Below, piece after piece: positions 53,067 to 61,555 of a stretch of DNA of 64,000 nucleotides (the first letter of the stretch is position 1; each line of letters opens with the position of its first letter). Source of the stretch: an uncultured Flavobacteriia bacterium (GTDB taxonomy: Bacteria; Bacteroidota; Bacteroidia; Flavobacteriales_D; Crocinitomicaceae); NCBI GenBank assembly GCA_937975705.1, contig CALJTX010000049.1, positions 1 to 64,000 on the forward strand, written 5' to 3'. The notes beneath the pieces were generated by a model. It saw only the letters and a program-made list of their open reading frames with translations. It was not told the origin of the DNA and ran no database searches. The translations under genes were made by a program, and so were the position numbers.

Positions 53067-53951
53067 CTAACCGATCAGCAAAGAAGTCATGCTCAAACTA
53101 CCAGCGAGTAGCTCGTCGTTGAAAAATTGGATGTCTTCGGTTGGCTGCGCCAAACCAAGCGCATAAATGAGTGGGATGTAATGATCGGTGCTAGGAACTG
53201 CCATTTGCAAGGCTTTTGGTGCCTTTTCCAGCGACATTAAAGCTGCAAAATCGCGGGATTCAATTTTCTCATTGACAAAAGCCTGACTTTCCTTTGCCCA
53301 ATCATAACCGTAGCCAACCTCATTGATGCGGCTGAAGTCAACAGCGCGCAGGTTGTGAACGATGTTGCCAGAACCAATAATCAGCACGCCTTTTTCGCGT
53401 AATTTTTGCAATAAGGTCGCTAAATCAAAGTGTTGTTTCAAAGAAAGTTGGACATCAATGGAGAACTGAACCACCGGAATTTGGGCTGCAGGATAAAGGT
53501 GTTTGAGCACCGTCCAGGTACCATGGTCAAGGCCCCACTCGTGGTCTTCGTGAACGGGAGTGTCGGTGAGCATGTTTTTGATGTCGTGCGCAAGAGCAGG
53601 CGATCCTGGGGCGGGGTATTGCTGCGCAAAAAGGGCGGGTGGGAAGCCGCCAAAATCGTGAATTGTGCGTGGGTTTTCCATGGCAGTTACGGCGGTGCCG
53701 CGCGTGAGCCAGTGCGCAGAAACCACAAGAATGGCTTGGATTTCTGGAAGTGTAGCGGCCATATTCCTAAAGCCCTGCACAAATTGATTTTCTTCAATGG
53801 CATTCATTGGAGAGCCATGACCGATAAAAAGTGCGGGTACAGGAGTCGTTTTTTGGAGCTTTGACTCCCAATTGGAAAGTTGTTTTAAGGATGTCATGGC
53901 AAAACCTAAAGTGCTTAATGTCAGTAAGGAAGTAAAATCTCTTCGCCTCAT
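53067..53951 (-). CDS. ygiD: YgiD-type DOPA dioxygenase-like protein with Tat-like signal
   Basis: 294 residues, LigB-like extradiol dioxygenase fold. Metal His residues lie in FIGHGSPMNAI and SAHWLTRG, with further conserved His in DHEWGLDHGTWTVL and GSGNIVHNLRAV and the C-terminal STDHYIPLIYALG. Related enzymes open the DOPA ring; the in vivo substrate here is unknown. The N-terminus MRRRDFTSLLTLSTLGFAMT has a twin-arginine pair before a hydrophobic stretch, suggesting Tat export, unlike cytoplasmic E. coli YgiD. An exact -7 box lies 4 bases upstream, with an FNR-like palindrome behind it. Confidence 0.88.
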   Translation of the reverse strand: MRRRDFTSLLTLSTLGFAMTSLKQLSNWESKLQKTTPVPALFIGHGSPMNAIEENQFVQGFRNMAATLPEIQAILVVSAHWLTRGTAVTAMENPRTIHDFGGFPPALFAQQYPAPGSPALAHDIKNMLTDTPVHEDHEWGLDHGTWTVLKHLYPAAQIPVVQFSIDVQLSLKQHFDLATLLQKLREKGVLIIGSGNIVHNLRAVDFSRINEVGYGYDWAKESQAFVNEKIESRDFAALMSLEKAPKALQMAVPSTDHYIPLIYALGLAQPTEDIQFFNDELLAGSLSMTSLLIG

Positions 53952-53955
53952 TTTT

Positions 53956-54000
53956 CAAAGTTAAGTTTCTTTTCTATCATGTCACTTGATGTAGGTCAAG
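53956..54000 (-). promoter_or_regulatory. ygiD promoter with FNR/CRP-like palindrome
   Basis: The minus-strand exact -7 box TAACTTTG occupies 53956-53963, 4 bases before the ATG at 53951. The inverted repeat CTTGA-N6-TCAAG at 53985-54000 contains TTGATGTAGGTCAA, one base off the FNR consensus TTGATnnnnATCAA. If transcription starts at the ATG, the palindrome is centred at -41.5, the class II activator position. No TTG -33 element is seen at the usual spacing. Confidence 0.5.
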
Positions 54001-54079
54001 CATTCTTGTGCAACTTTTTTTCAAAACCGTCCGTCAATCTACGGAAGCCCGTTTGGGAAACTCATTTTACCTTAGCGCC

Positions 54080-54103
54080 ATGAAACACCATTACTTGTAT
54101 TAA
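54080..54103 (+). other. possible 7-codon leader frame before the LuxR-type gene
   Basis: ATG to TAA encodes MKHHYLY. A box TACCTTAG (54068-54075) ends 4 bases before this ATG, the same spacing as at other genes here. A 5-base hairpin GGGTC-TTT-GGCCC (54113-54125) follows, before the regulator ATG at 54143. It has no T run, so it is not a terminator. This may be chance. Confidence 0.2.
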
Positions 54104-54142
54104 TCCTAACCCGGGTCTTTGGCCCATTAAAATGCAAGTCGT

Positions 54143-54787
54143 ATGAGTAATTATTTGGGTGCCCGCATTCGCGTGGCTTTTGTAGAATCTGATGTCATTT
54201 TTAGAACAGGTTTGCGCGCTTTACTTGAGCCGCGCAACGATTTTGAATGGGTTGGAGAGGCAGCGAGTATGAGCGATTTTCGAGCGCGCTACGCTGGGGT
54301 TGGTATTCAAGTCATCATGATTGATGCCGCGCTTTTACACGATCTCGATAAAGTCTACATCAACTTTTGGATGTCGGCTTGGCCAAATGCCAAATTCATC
54401 TTACTAGTTCCCAATTTCAAATCTGCCCTTATTCCGCTTTTTTTAAAGTGGGGTTTTCATGGGGTGGTGAACAAATGGAATATGCAAGAAGAGGCCGTCG
54501 CAGCTTTTCGCCAGGTTTTTTTTCAGCAGTCCTATCTACACCCCAACACCAAGCGCATGCTCGATGCTGAACGCCACACCATTCGTACATTAGAGCGCAT
54601 CACTGCGCGTGAAATCGATGTCATTCGCGGAATTTGCCAAGAAAAAACCTGTAAAGAAATTGCCCACGACCTCCAGATTTCTCCGCGCACTGTAGAAACC
54701 CACAAAATGCGCATAATTGAAAAGCTAGACGTGCGCAACACTGCCGGCATCATTGTGCACGCTGTGCGCTTGGGGATCATTCCTTAG
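54143..54787 (+). CDS. LuxR/NarL-type regulator with degenerate receiver domain
   Basis: 214 residues. The receiver-like domain (about 8-125) keeps the phospho-acceptor Asp (VIMIDAALL) and the conserved Lys (GVVNKWN), but the acidic pair after strand 1 is reduced to E-S (FVESDVIFRTGL) and the switch Thr is replaced. The C-terminal LuxR helix-turn-helix (about 150-210) is intact: TAREIDVIRGICQEKTCKEI and SPRTVETHKMRIIEKL. No histidine kinase is adjacent. It may work without phosphorylation. It converges on the hexosaminidase gene with stops overlapping by 4 bases. Confidence 0.88.
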   Translation: MSNYLGARIRVAFVESDVIFRTGLRALLEPRNDFEWVGEAASMSDFRARYAGVGIQVIMIDAALLHDLDKVYINFWMSAWPNAKFILLVPNFKSALIPLFLKWGFHGVVNKWNMQEEAVAAFRQVFFQQSYLHPNTKRMLDAERHTIRTLERITAREIDVIRGICQEKTCKEIAHDLQISPRTVETHKMRIIEKLDVRNTAGIIVHAVRLGIIP

Positions 54788-56973
54788 CGCACTTCAATTT
54801 CATCGATAAACAACCATGGCACATTTCCAGCGCCTGGGTTGCCTGATGGGATATGTCCTACGCCGTATAAAACGACATGAATAGTTTGGGTTTTGTCCTT
54901 GATGTTGTCAATCAAAATGGTTTCTTCAGTCGAATAGCCATCCGCTATCCCATTTCCACAACCAAATTTATTTAAAGTAATCTTGTAGGTCTGCGCGGCC
55001 CATATCCAGCTGTTGGGGTCGTGTAGGGTATGGATGCGCAATTCTTTTACTTTGGTGGGTTTATCTAGGATAATATCAAATGAGACACTGTCGCTCTCAA
55101 AGCCCAACCATTCGTTTCCTTTCCATGGGCGTGCGGCCAATTGACCATCGACAATGGTTAGGTCACCACTGTCGTATTTCGGACTTGGAGGCGTTTGAAA
55201 AACAATTTTTGCCCCAAGTGCTTTGTGTGCAATGATATTCATTTCTTTGGCAGGCAAGTTCGGACCTTGGTCTACTTTTATTTGAACGGTTTTGGTTTTT
55301 CGCTTGCTTGCACAGATAGGGGCTACTACCTCAGTATATGCTATTATTCCTTTCGCAGGTAGCTTTTCAATTCGAATACCCCCACCCGGAGCTCTTGTTG
55401 TTTTGATTTCGGGTTTGAGACAACTTTTGGAGAAATTCACATTTTTAGCGCTTAAAAACGGAAAATGAAAGTTCGTTAGTTTGGCAAAAAAATCTTCGTA
55501 AGTGGGTTTTGTCTCGGACCAAAGTGCGGTGCTCAAGGCAATGGCTCTGGGGTAGGCCATGTATTCCAATTGCGCCATGTTGGGGATGTATTCGGTCCAG
55601 AGGTTGCCTTGAGCGCCTAATACGTAGGCGGCCTCGGCGGTAGTCATGTCTGGCGGAATCGGGTCAAATGACAATACTTTCTCAAGAGACGTAAAGCCGC
55701 CGATGGCAAGTGGTTCTTCAGCGCCACGGCCCTGGTAGTGGTCAAAATAGCAATGTGAGCCTGGGCACATGACCACATAATGACCCTGCGCGGCAGCGGC
55801 TTTTCCGCCTTCGTAGCCGCGCCACGACATCACTGTAGCATTGGGCGAGAGGCCGCCCTCGAGAATTTCGTCCCAACCAATGAGTTTTTTACCGTTTTGT
55901 GTCAAAAATGCATCCATGCGGCCAATGAAATAGCTTTGCAGCTCGTGTGCGTCGTGCAGGCCATTGGCTTTGATGACGGCTTGGCATTTGGGGCAGCTTT
56001 CCCAGCGCGTTTTTGGGGCTTCATCGCCTCCGACATGTATGTATGTACTTGGAAAAAGTGGGAGAATTTCACTCAAGACATCTTGTAAAAACAAAATGCT
56101 TTCTTCTTTGGCGCAAAAAATATCGTCAAAAATGCCCCAAAGGCCTTCTACGCCTTGCGCTTGGCCGCTGCAAGAAAATTGTGGGTAAGCGGCTAGCGCA
56201 GCTCGGGCGTGGCCCGGCATCTCAATTTCAGGAATAACGTTTATGAATCTGGCGCCAGCATAGCTCACAATATCCTTGACTTCTTCTTGGGTGTAAAATC
56301 CGCCATAGCGCGTTTTGTCATAGGTGCGGGGCAGTGTGCTGTAATGATTTTCAACTGTAGAGTCGCGCCAAGCGCCCACCTCAGTTAAAAGCGGATACTT
56401 TTTGATTTCGATACGCCAGCCTTGGTCGTCGGTGAGGTGCCAGTGCAGGGTGTTGAACTTGTAGTAGGCCATGAGGTCAATAAAGCGCTTGACCTCATCA
56501 ACGGTGAAAAAATGCCGCGATACATCGAGGTGTAAGCCGCGCCACTGAAATTTAGGATAATCTTTTACAAAACACTTTTGAAATGCCAATTGCCCTTCTG
56601 CTTGCTGTGCCAATTGCAGTAAGGATACCCAAGCGTAAAAACAAGAGGCCTCGCTCGAATAAGAAATGGTGATGCGCTCAGCGATATTGATGCTGTATGA
56701 ATCTTGCTTAACGTTAGTCAGCTTTTTGAACTGCACCATCGGGTTTTGTACAAACGGACTCACTTCAATTCCTTTGGCCCAAAGCGCATAGTTTTTGAAG
56801 GCATCGAGCAGGTTAGGGGTGATGTTGGAGGGGTCGATGAGCAAGTTGCCACTGCTTACAAATTGGCCGTTGGCTGTTTGATAAACGTCAGGAGTTGGCA
56901 AAATTGGACAATCTTGAGCGGTTGCAAACCACGAAAAAAGTCCGAAAACAAGTAGGAATCTAAATTTATACAT
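54784..56973 (-). CDS. secreted beta-N-acetylhexosaminidase (GH20)
   Basis: 729 residues. It has a signal peptide (MYKFRFLLVFGLFSWFATAQ), the GH20b domain (about 25-140), then the GH20 barrel: WRGLHLDVSRHFFTVDEVKR, LHWHLTDDQGWRIEIKKYP, the catalytic Asp-Glu in YIHVGGDEAPKTRW (about 315), GWDEILEGG and the Trp-rich end NLWTEYIPN. The C-terminal 190 residues form a chitobiase-C plus discoidin-like carbohydrate-binding part (WLGFESDSVSFDII, VKELRIHTLHDPNSW). It releases GlcNAc/GalNAc from chitin oligomers or glycans. No T9SS domain is seen, so it is probably periplasmic or outer-membrane bound. Confidence 0.94.
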   Translation of the reverse strand: MYKFRFLLVFGLFSWFATAQDCPILPTPDVYQTANGQFVSSGNLLIDPSNITPNLLDAFKNYALWAKGIEVSPFVQNPMVQFKKLTNVKQDSYSINIAERITISYSSEASCFYAWVSLLQLAQQAEGQLAFQKCFVKDYPKFQWRGLHLDVSRHFFTVDEVKRFIDLMAYYKFNTLHWHLTDDQGWRIEIKKYPLLTEVGAWRDSTVENHYSTLPRTYDKTRYGGFYTQEEVKDIVSYAGARFINVIPEIEMPGHARAALAAYPQFSCSGQAQGVEGLWGIFDDIFCAKEESILFLQDVLSEILPLFPSTYIHVGGDEAPKTRWESCPKCQAVIKANGLHDAHELQSYFIGRMDAFLTQNGKKLIGWDEILEGGLSPNATVMSWRGYEGGKAAAAQGHYVVMCPGSHCYFDHYQGRGAEEPLAIGGFTSLEKVLSFDPIPPDMTTAEAAYVLGAQGNLWTEYIPNMAQLEYMAYPRAIALSTALWSETKPTYEDFFAKLTNFHFPFLSAKNVNFSKSCLKPEIKTTRAPGGGIRIEKLPAKGIIAYTEVVAPICASKRKTKTVQIKVDQGPNLPAKEMNIIAHKALGAKIVFQTPPSPKYDSGDLTIVDGQLAARPWKGNEWLGFESDSVSFDIILDKPTKVKELRIHTLHDPNSWIWAAQTYKITLNKFGCGNGIADGYSTEETILIDNIKDKTQTIHVVLYGVGHIPSGNPGAGNVPWLFIDEIEVR

Positions 56974-56977
56974 GCCC

Positions 56978-56985
56978 TAAAATTA
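56978..56985 (-). promoter_or_regulatory. -7 box of the hexosaminidase gene
   Basis: The minus strand reads TAATTTTA (one mismatch to TAnnTTTG), ending 4 bases before the ATG at 56973. Confidence 0.45.
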
Positions 56986-57004
56986 ATGAATTCAATCAGA
57001 TGAC

Positions 57005-57012
57005 TAACTTTG
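57005..57012 (+). promoter_or_regulatory. -7 box of the cystathionine beta-synthase gene
   Basis: TAACTTTG, exact TAnnTTTG, 14 bases before the ATG at 57027. It lies inside the frame that could start at 57000, which argues that 57027 is the real start. Confidence 0.6.
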
Positions 57013-57026
57013 TCCAAACATCAATC

Positions 57027-58388
57027 ATGAAAGTCTACAACAATATCCTCGAAACCATTGGTAACACACCCTTGGTCCGCATCAATAAATTGACCAAAAA
57101 TATCCCAGCACAAGTTCTGGCCAAAGTAGAAACTACCAACCCTGGCAATTCCGTCAAAGACCGCATGGCGGTAAAAATGATCGAGGACGCCGAAAAAGCA
57201 GGGATTTTGAAGCCAGGCGGCACCGTTATTGAAGGTACCTCGGGCAACACCGGCATGGGTTTGGCATTGGCTTGCATCATCAAAGGATACAAACTCATTT
57301 GCGTACTCAACGACAAACAATCCAAAGAGAAAATGGATATTTTGCGCGCAGTTGGTGCCGAGGTTGTGGTTTGTCCTACGGCAGTAGAACCAACAGACCC
57401 TAGATCATATTACTCTGTTTCTCGTCGTTTGGCTTCCGAAATCCCGAACTCGTGGTATGTCAATCAGTACGATAATTTGTCCAACAGAACTGCGCATTAC
57501 GAACAAACGGGCCCAGAAATTTGGGAGCAAACCGAAGGGAAAATCACGCACTTTGTAGTAGGAGTAGGTACGGGCGGCACCATTTCAGGTGTGGGTAAAT
57601 TTCTCAAAGAAAAAAATCCAAACATTCAAATCTGGGGTATTGATACCTACGGATCTGTCTTCAAAAAATATAAGGAAACCGGAATTTTCGACGAGAATGA
57701 AATTTATCCCTATATCACAGAAGGAATTGGCGAAGATATCTTGCCTGCCAACGTAGATTTTGACGTCATAGATCATTTTGAGAAAGTCACCGACAAAGAT
57801 GCCGCTGTTTACACCCGCAAACTCGCTCGTGAAGAAGGCATTTTTGTAGGGAACTCAGCAGGTTCTGCCATCAAAGGACTCCTGCAAATGGGTGAAAAAC
57901 TCACAAAAGACGATGTGGTAGTGGTGTTGTTCCACGACCACGGTAGCCGCTATGTCGGTAAAATTTTCAATGACGAATGGATGCGCGAGCGCGGCTTTTT
58001 AGAAGAAGAATTCCTTACCGCTGGTGATTTAGTGGCCAAGCATGGCAACAAACCTTTGGTTTCACTCTATGCAGAAGAGTTGGTGTCACACGCCATTGCC
58101 AAAATGCGCAATTTTGATATTTCTCAAATTCCGGTCATGAAAGACGGACAGTTTGTAGGTTCCATAGACGATAGCCATGTGTATCAATTGTTAGTCGATG
58201 ACCCTAGCCTCAGAGATGCGCCTATTTCAACTATTATGAACCCTGCTTTTCCAGTTGTTCAACAGAACACCAGTGTTGAAGAGGTTTGTAAATTGATTTC
58301 CAAGCATGTTCCTGCGGTTCTTGTCGAATTACCTGATCACAAATTCCACATTGTGTCTCGTTACGACGTCATTGCTGCAATGGCTTAA
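57027..58388 (+). CDS. cystathionine beta-synthase (PLP) with C-terminal CBS domains
   Basis: 453 residues from the ATG at 57027. The fold-type II PLP core (about 1-325) has ETIGNTPLVRINKLT, the PLP Lys in NPGNSVKDRMAVKMI, the substrate loop EGTSGNTGMGLALA and GTGGTISGVGKFLK. Two CBS domains follow (about 340-453: AIAKMRNFDISQIPVMKDGQ and STIMNPAFPVVQQNTSVEEV). It condenses serine or acetylserine with homocysteine or sulfide; cysteine synthase activity cannot be excluded. The BtuF-like gene follows after 6 bases. Confidence 0.93.
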   Translation: MKVYNNILETIGNTPLVRINKLTKNIPAQVLAKVETTNPGNSVKDRMAVKMIEDAEKAGILKPGGTVIEGTSGNTGMGLALACIIKGYKLICVLNDKQSKEKMDILRAVGAEVVVCPTAVEPTDPRSYYSVSRRLASEIPNSWYVNQYDNLSNRTAHYEQTGPEIWEQTEGKITHFVVGVGTGGTISGVGKFLKEKNPNIQIWGIDTYGSVFKKYKETGIFDENEIYPYITEGIGEDILPANVDFDVIDHFEKVTDKDAAVYTRKLAREEGIFVGNSAGSAIKGLLQMGEKLTKDDVVVVLFHDHGSRYVGKIFNDEWMRERGFLEEEFLTAGDLVAKHGNKPLVSLYAEELVSHAIAKMRNFDISQIPVMKDGQFVGSIDDSHVYQLLVDDPSLRDAPISTIMNPAFPVVQQNTSVEEVCKLISKHVPAVLVELPDHKFHIVSRYDVIAAMA

Positions 58389-58394
58389 GCGCTT

Positions 58395-59129
58395 ATGCGG
58401 ATCATTTCATTGGTTCCTTCTTTAAGCGAATACCTTTGGGCGCTTGGCCTTGATGAACAAGTTGTCGGGGTCACCAAGTTTTGCGTTCACCCCAACCATT
58501 GGTGGCGCGAAAAAACCAGAGTAGGTGGCACGAAGCAAGTAAATTTCGATGCCATTCAACAACTACAACCTACACTGATTATCGCCAATAAAGAAGAAAA
58601 TACCAAAGAAGACATTGAACGTTTACAGCAAAATTATGAGGTACTCCTTACCGATATTAACTCCATAGATGATGCCTTCAGGGACTTGCTTCGCATCGGC
58701 GAATGCGTTCACAAGTTAGAAGAAACTAAGGAACTCCTTCAAGAAATAAAGAATGCTTTTGCCGCAACCAAAAATATGGGCACAGGCGCAACTTTTCTTT
58801 ATTTCATTTGGCAAGACCCGCATTATGTGGTTGGACCAAATACTTACATCCATTCCTTATTGAGTTATTTCGGTTTGAAAAATGTTTGCACGATTGAAAG
58901 GTATCCTGAACTTCAAGAGGTGCTTGCAAATACTGTTGAGCCTAATCAGTATCCAGATTTCATCTTTTTAAGTTCTGAGCCCTATCCATTCAAAAAGGAG
59001 CACGTAACTGCCTTTCAACAGCGCTTTCCCCAATCGAAAGTACTTTTGATTGATGGCGAAATGTGTTCATGGTACGGATCGAGGATGTTGGCGGTTCCTA
59101 GGTATTTGAAGCAGAAATTTTTGGAATGA
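58395..59129 (+). CDS. BtuF/FhuD-like metal-chelate binding-fold protein without signal peptide
   Basis: 244 residues, class III solute-binding fold: RIISLVPSLSEYLWALGLDE, VVGVTKFCVHPNHWW, VGGTKQVNFDAIQQLQPTLI, a long helix (about 95-135) and the C-terminal lobe (PDFIFLSSEPYPFKKEHV). Relatives bind cobalamin or haem/siderophore in the periplasm, but this chain starts directly with the first strand and has no signal or lipobox. It is 6 bases behind the CBS gene, so a cytoplasmic role in cobalamin or sulfur metabolism is possible. Confidence 0.85.
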   Translation: MRIISLVPSLSEYLWALGLDEQVVGVTKFCVHPNHWWREKTRVGGTKQVNFDAIQQLQPTLIIANKEENTKEDIERLQQNYEVLLTDINSIDDAFRDLLRIGECVHKLEETKELLQEIKNAFAATKNMGTGATFLYFIWQDPHYVVGPNTYIHSLLSYFGLKNVCTIERYPELQEVLANTVEPNQYPDFIFLSSEPYPFKKEHVTAFQQRFPQSKVLLIDGEMCSWYGSRMLAVPRYLKQKFLE

Positions 59130-59148
59130 TAATTGCATAGTCGGGCCT

Positions 59149-61554
59149 ATGTTTCAAAAATTACTAGTCCTTTTACTAGGCTTACAATCAGGTGTTTGGG
59201 CCCAGCAATATCAAATATTAGATGAAAGTCTGAACAAAGGCGTTTCATTTGCCAAAATTTATCCAGAAAAAGAGCCTGCAAAGCTAGCAGATATCGATGG
59301 CTTATTTGAGCTCCTTTCCGCAGATCAAAAGATCCAAATTAAGGCACAGGGCTACCACGACACAACTGTTTTTTTACCCGATTTGGAGTCGAATCAAATC
59401 TATTTGCGCACCAAAGCGCAGCAGACACAAGATGTTGTGGTCTTGCCCGGCTTGAACCCAGCAGTGCGCATCATCGAGCAAGCCATTGCGAATAGAAAGC
59501 GCAATCATCCTCAAGCTCATGGGGGTTTTATTGCAGAACAATACAGTAAGTTTGTTTTTGATTTAGATGACACCACCAGGCGCAAAATGGCCGAATCGGT
59601 CATTTCGCCTACAGACACCAATAATTTTGAATTCAAGCAATTCACCGAACGGCAAGCATTTTTTATCTCAGAAACAAAGTCTAGTCATTATTTTGAGCCG
59701 CCGTATCGGGAGAAAGAAATTATTGAGGCTTATCGCGTCTCTGGTTTTACTGACCCTGCTTTGTCGAGTATTGCCCAGGGCTTGCAGTCTTTTCATTTTT
59801 ACGAAATTCAGCTTGAAATACTTGGACTGAAGTATTTGAGCCCGCTGGCTCCTGGTTCGCTCAATCGCTATTTTTTCTCTTTGAAAGACACCACAGTTAC
59901 AGGTGTAGACACCACTTTTACCATTTTTTTCAAGCCCAAAAAAGGTGCTGATTTTAACGGTTTAACGGGATATTTGTACATCAACACCAATGGTTTTGCA
60001 ATTGAGAAGGTGCAGGCCGCACCTTTTAATCCGCCACCCAATTCAAATAAAGTAGCAATTGTACAGGAATACCAACTGATCGATTCCAAAATATGGTTTC
60101 CAAAGCAGTTGAGCACAGCTATTTACTTGCCTTTTATTTCATTGAGTTTTGATTCCTTGCCAGCAGTAATTGTTGGTAAAGGTATCAATGTGGTAAAGGG
60201 GGTGCGTTTTGATCCTCCCGAATTAGATAAAGTGCGGTTTCAGCAAATTGCAGTAGAGACACTTCCGAATGCAGCCACTAAGCTCTCCGCTTCAGCCTGG
60301 GACAGCGTGCGTATTGCACCGCTAAGCGAGCGGGAAAAGATGACGTACATACAAATCGATTCCTTGTCCGAGGAATATCATTTTGATCAAAAGCTGAAAT
60401 TAGCCAAAGTACTTTCCACAGGTAAAATACAATTGGGTTATGCGCAATTGGATGCCGCTAAATTCCTTAAATACAATGCATTTGAGCGCGTTCGCTACGG
60501 TTTGGGAATTGAGAGTTCTCAAAAGTTGTCTAAGTACTTTAATTTCGGTGCGAGTGGAGGCTATGGTCTCAACGACCAGCGTTTCAAGTACGATGCCTAT
60601 CTAAATGTGTTTATCCCGTCAGTGCATCAGTTCAAGCTCAAGGCAGCAAGAAGTTTGGATGTTGCCGAAGTAGGGGCGCCGGTGCTCTATCAAACGAATT
60701 TACTCTTTAAGCAAGATGCCACGCGTTATTTGTATGCGTCGAATATGGCGTATCAAGAGAAGTTGGGGCTGCAATTTTCAGGGCAAATCAAGGCAAATCA
60801 ACATTTTGAATTAGAGACAAGCTTGCAGCGCAATCAATATACCGATGGCTATTTGTATGAGGGGCAATCTGCATCACAAGTGCTAATGAGTCGCTTGTCT
60901 TTCAGTTGGGCTTTTAGAGAAAAATCAGCCTATTTTGGCAATGTTTTGTTACCAAAGCCAAGTGCTTATCCGAAGATACAAGTTCAATTAGAACACGCTT
61001 GGCCGCTGCTCGGATGGTCAAGTAATCCTACTGCCTTTAATAGATTTCAATTCAATGCTTTTCAAATACTTACGTTGCCAGGGCGAGGAGTATTGAACTG
61101 GAATGCGCGTTTTTCGCACACCGATCGGTCAACCCCATTGTTATTTCAACACGTCGTCTCGGCGAGTCGATCGATAGACAATAACGGCATAAATGTGAGT
61201 GTTGCCAATACATTTGAAACGCTCATTAGTACTGCGTTTTACCACCAAACCCAAGTGCAACTATTTATGCGCTACACACAAAATGCTTGGCGAACAAAAG
61301 CTACCTGGAATGAACCACAATTAGGTTTTCACTATGCTTTTGGATGGGGTACGATGTCACAAAAGAACCTACACAATGCGAGTTTCATGACGATGGACAA
61401 GGGCTATCATGAAACGGGAATTTTGCTCAATGGACTTTGGGTAAGTGGTGCAAGTAGCTTTGGAATTGGTGTCTTCGGCACATTTGGTTATTATGCGCCA
61501 AAAAATTGGCGTCAAAATTTGGTGCCTAAGTTTTCTATCGGTTATGTTTTTTGA
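59149..61554 (+). CDS. DUF5686 outer-membrane protein with carboxypeptidase-regulatory-like domain
   Basis: 801 residues. It has a signal peptide (MFQKLLVLLLGLQSGVWAQ) and an N-terminal CarboxypepD_reg-like domain (about 20-95: GVSFAKIYPEKEPAKLADID, IKAQGYHDTTVFLP). The DUF5686 signature is NPAVRIIEQAIANRKRNHPQ, then a strand-rich C-terminal barrel (about 430-801) ending FSIGYVF. DUF5686 proteins are widespread Bacteroidota outer-membrane proteins of unknown function. It lies 19 bases after the BtuF-like gene and converges on the MerR gene with one base between stops. Confidence 0.88.
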   Translation: MFQKLLVLLLGLQSGVWAQQYQILDESLNKGVSFAKIYPEKEPAKLADIDGLFELLSADQKIQIKAQGYHDTTVFLPDLESNQIYLRTKAQQTQDVVVLPGLNPAVRIIEQAIANRKRNHPQAHGGFIAEQYSKFVFDLDDTTRRKMAESVISPTDTNNFEFKQFTERQAFFISETKSSHYFEPPYREKEIIEAYRVSGFTDPALSSIAQGLQSFHFYEIQLEILGLKYLSPLAPGSLNRYFFSLKDTTVTGVDTTFTIFFKPKKGADFNGLTGYLYINTNGFAIEKVQAAPFNPPPNSNKVAIVQEYQLIDSKIWFPKQLSTAIYLPFISLSFDSLPAVIVGKGINVVKGVRFDPPELDKVRFQQIAVETLPNAATKLSASAWDSVRIAPLSEREKMTYIQIDSLSEEYHFDQKLKLAKVLSTGKIQLGYAQLDAAKFLKYNAFERVRYGLGIESSQKLSKYFNFGASGGYGLNDQRFKYDAYLNVFIPSVHQFKLKAARSLDVAEVGAPVLYQTNLLFKQDATRYLYASNMAYQEKLGLQFSGQIKANQHFELETSLQRNQYTDGYLYEGQSASQVLMSRLSFSWAFREKSAYFGNVLLPKPSAYPKIQVQLEHAWPLLGWSSNPTAFNRFQFNAFQILTLPGRGVLNWNARFSHTDRSTPLLFQHVVSASRSIDNNGINVSVANTFETLISTAFYHQTQVQLFMRYTQNAWRTKATWNEPQLGFHYAFGWGTMSQKNLHNASFMTMDKGYHETGILLNGLWVSGASSFGIGVFGTFGYYAPKNWRQNLVPKFSIGYVF

Positions 61555-61555
61555 T

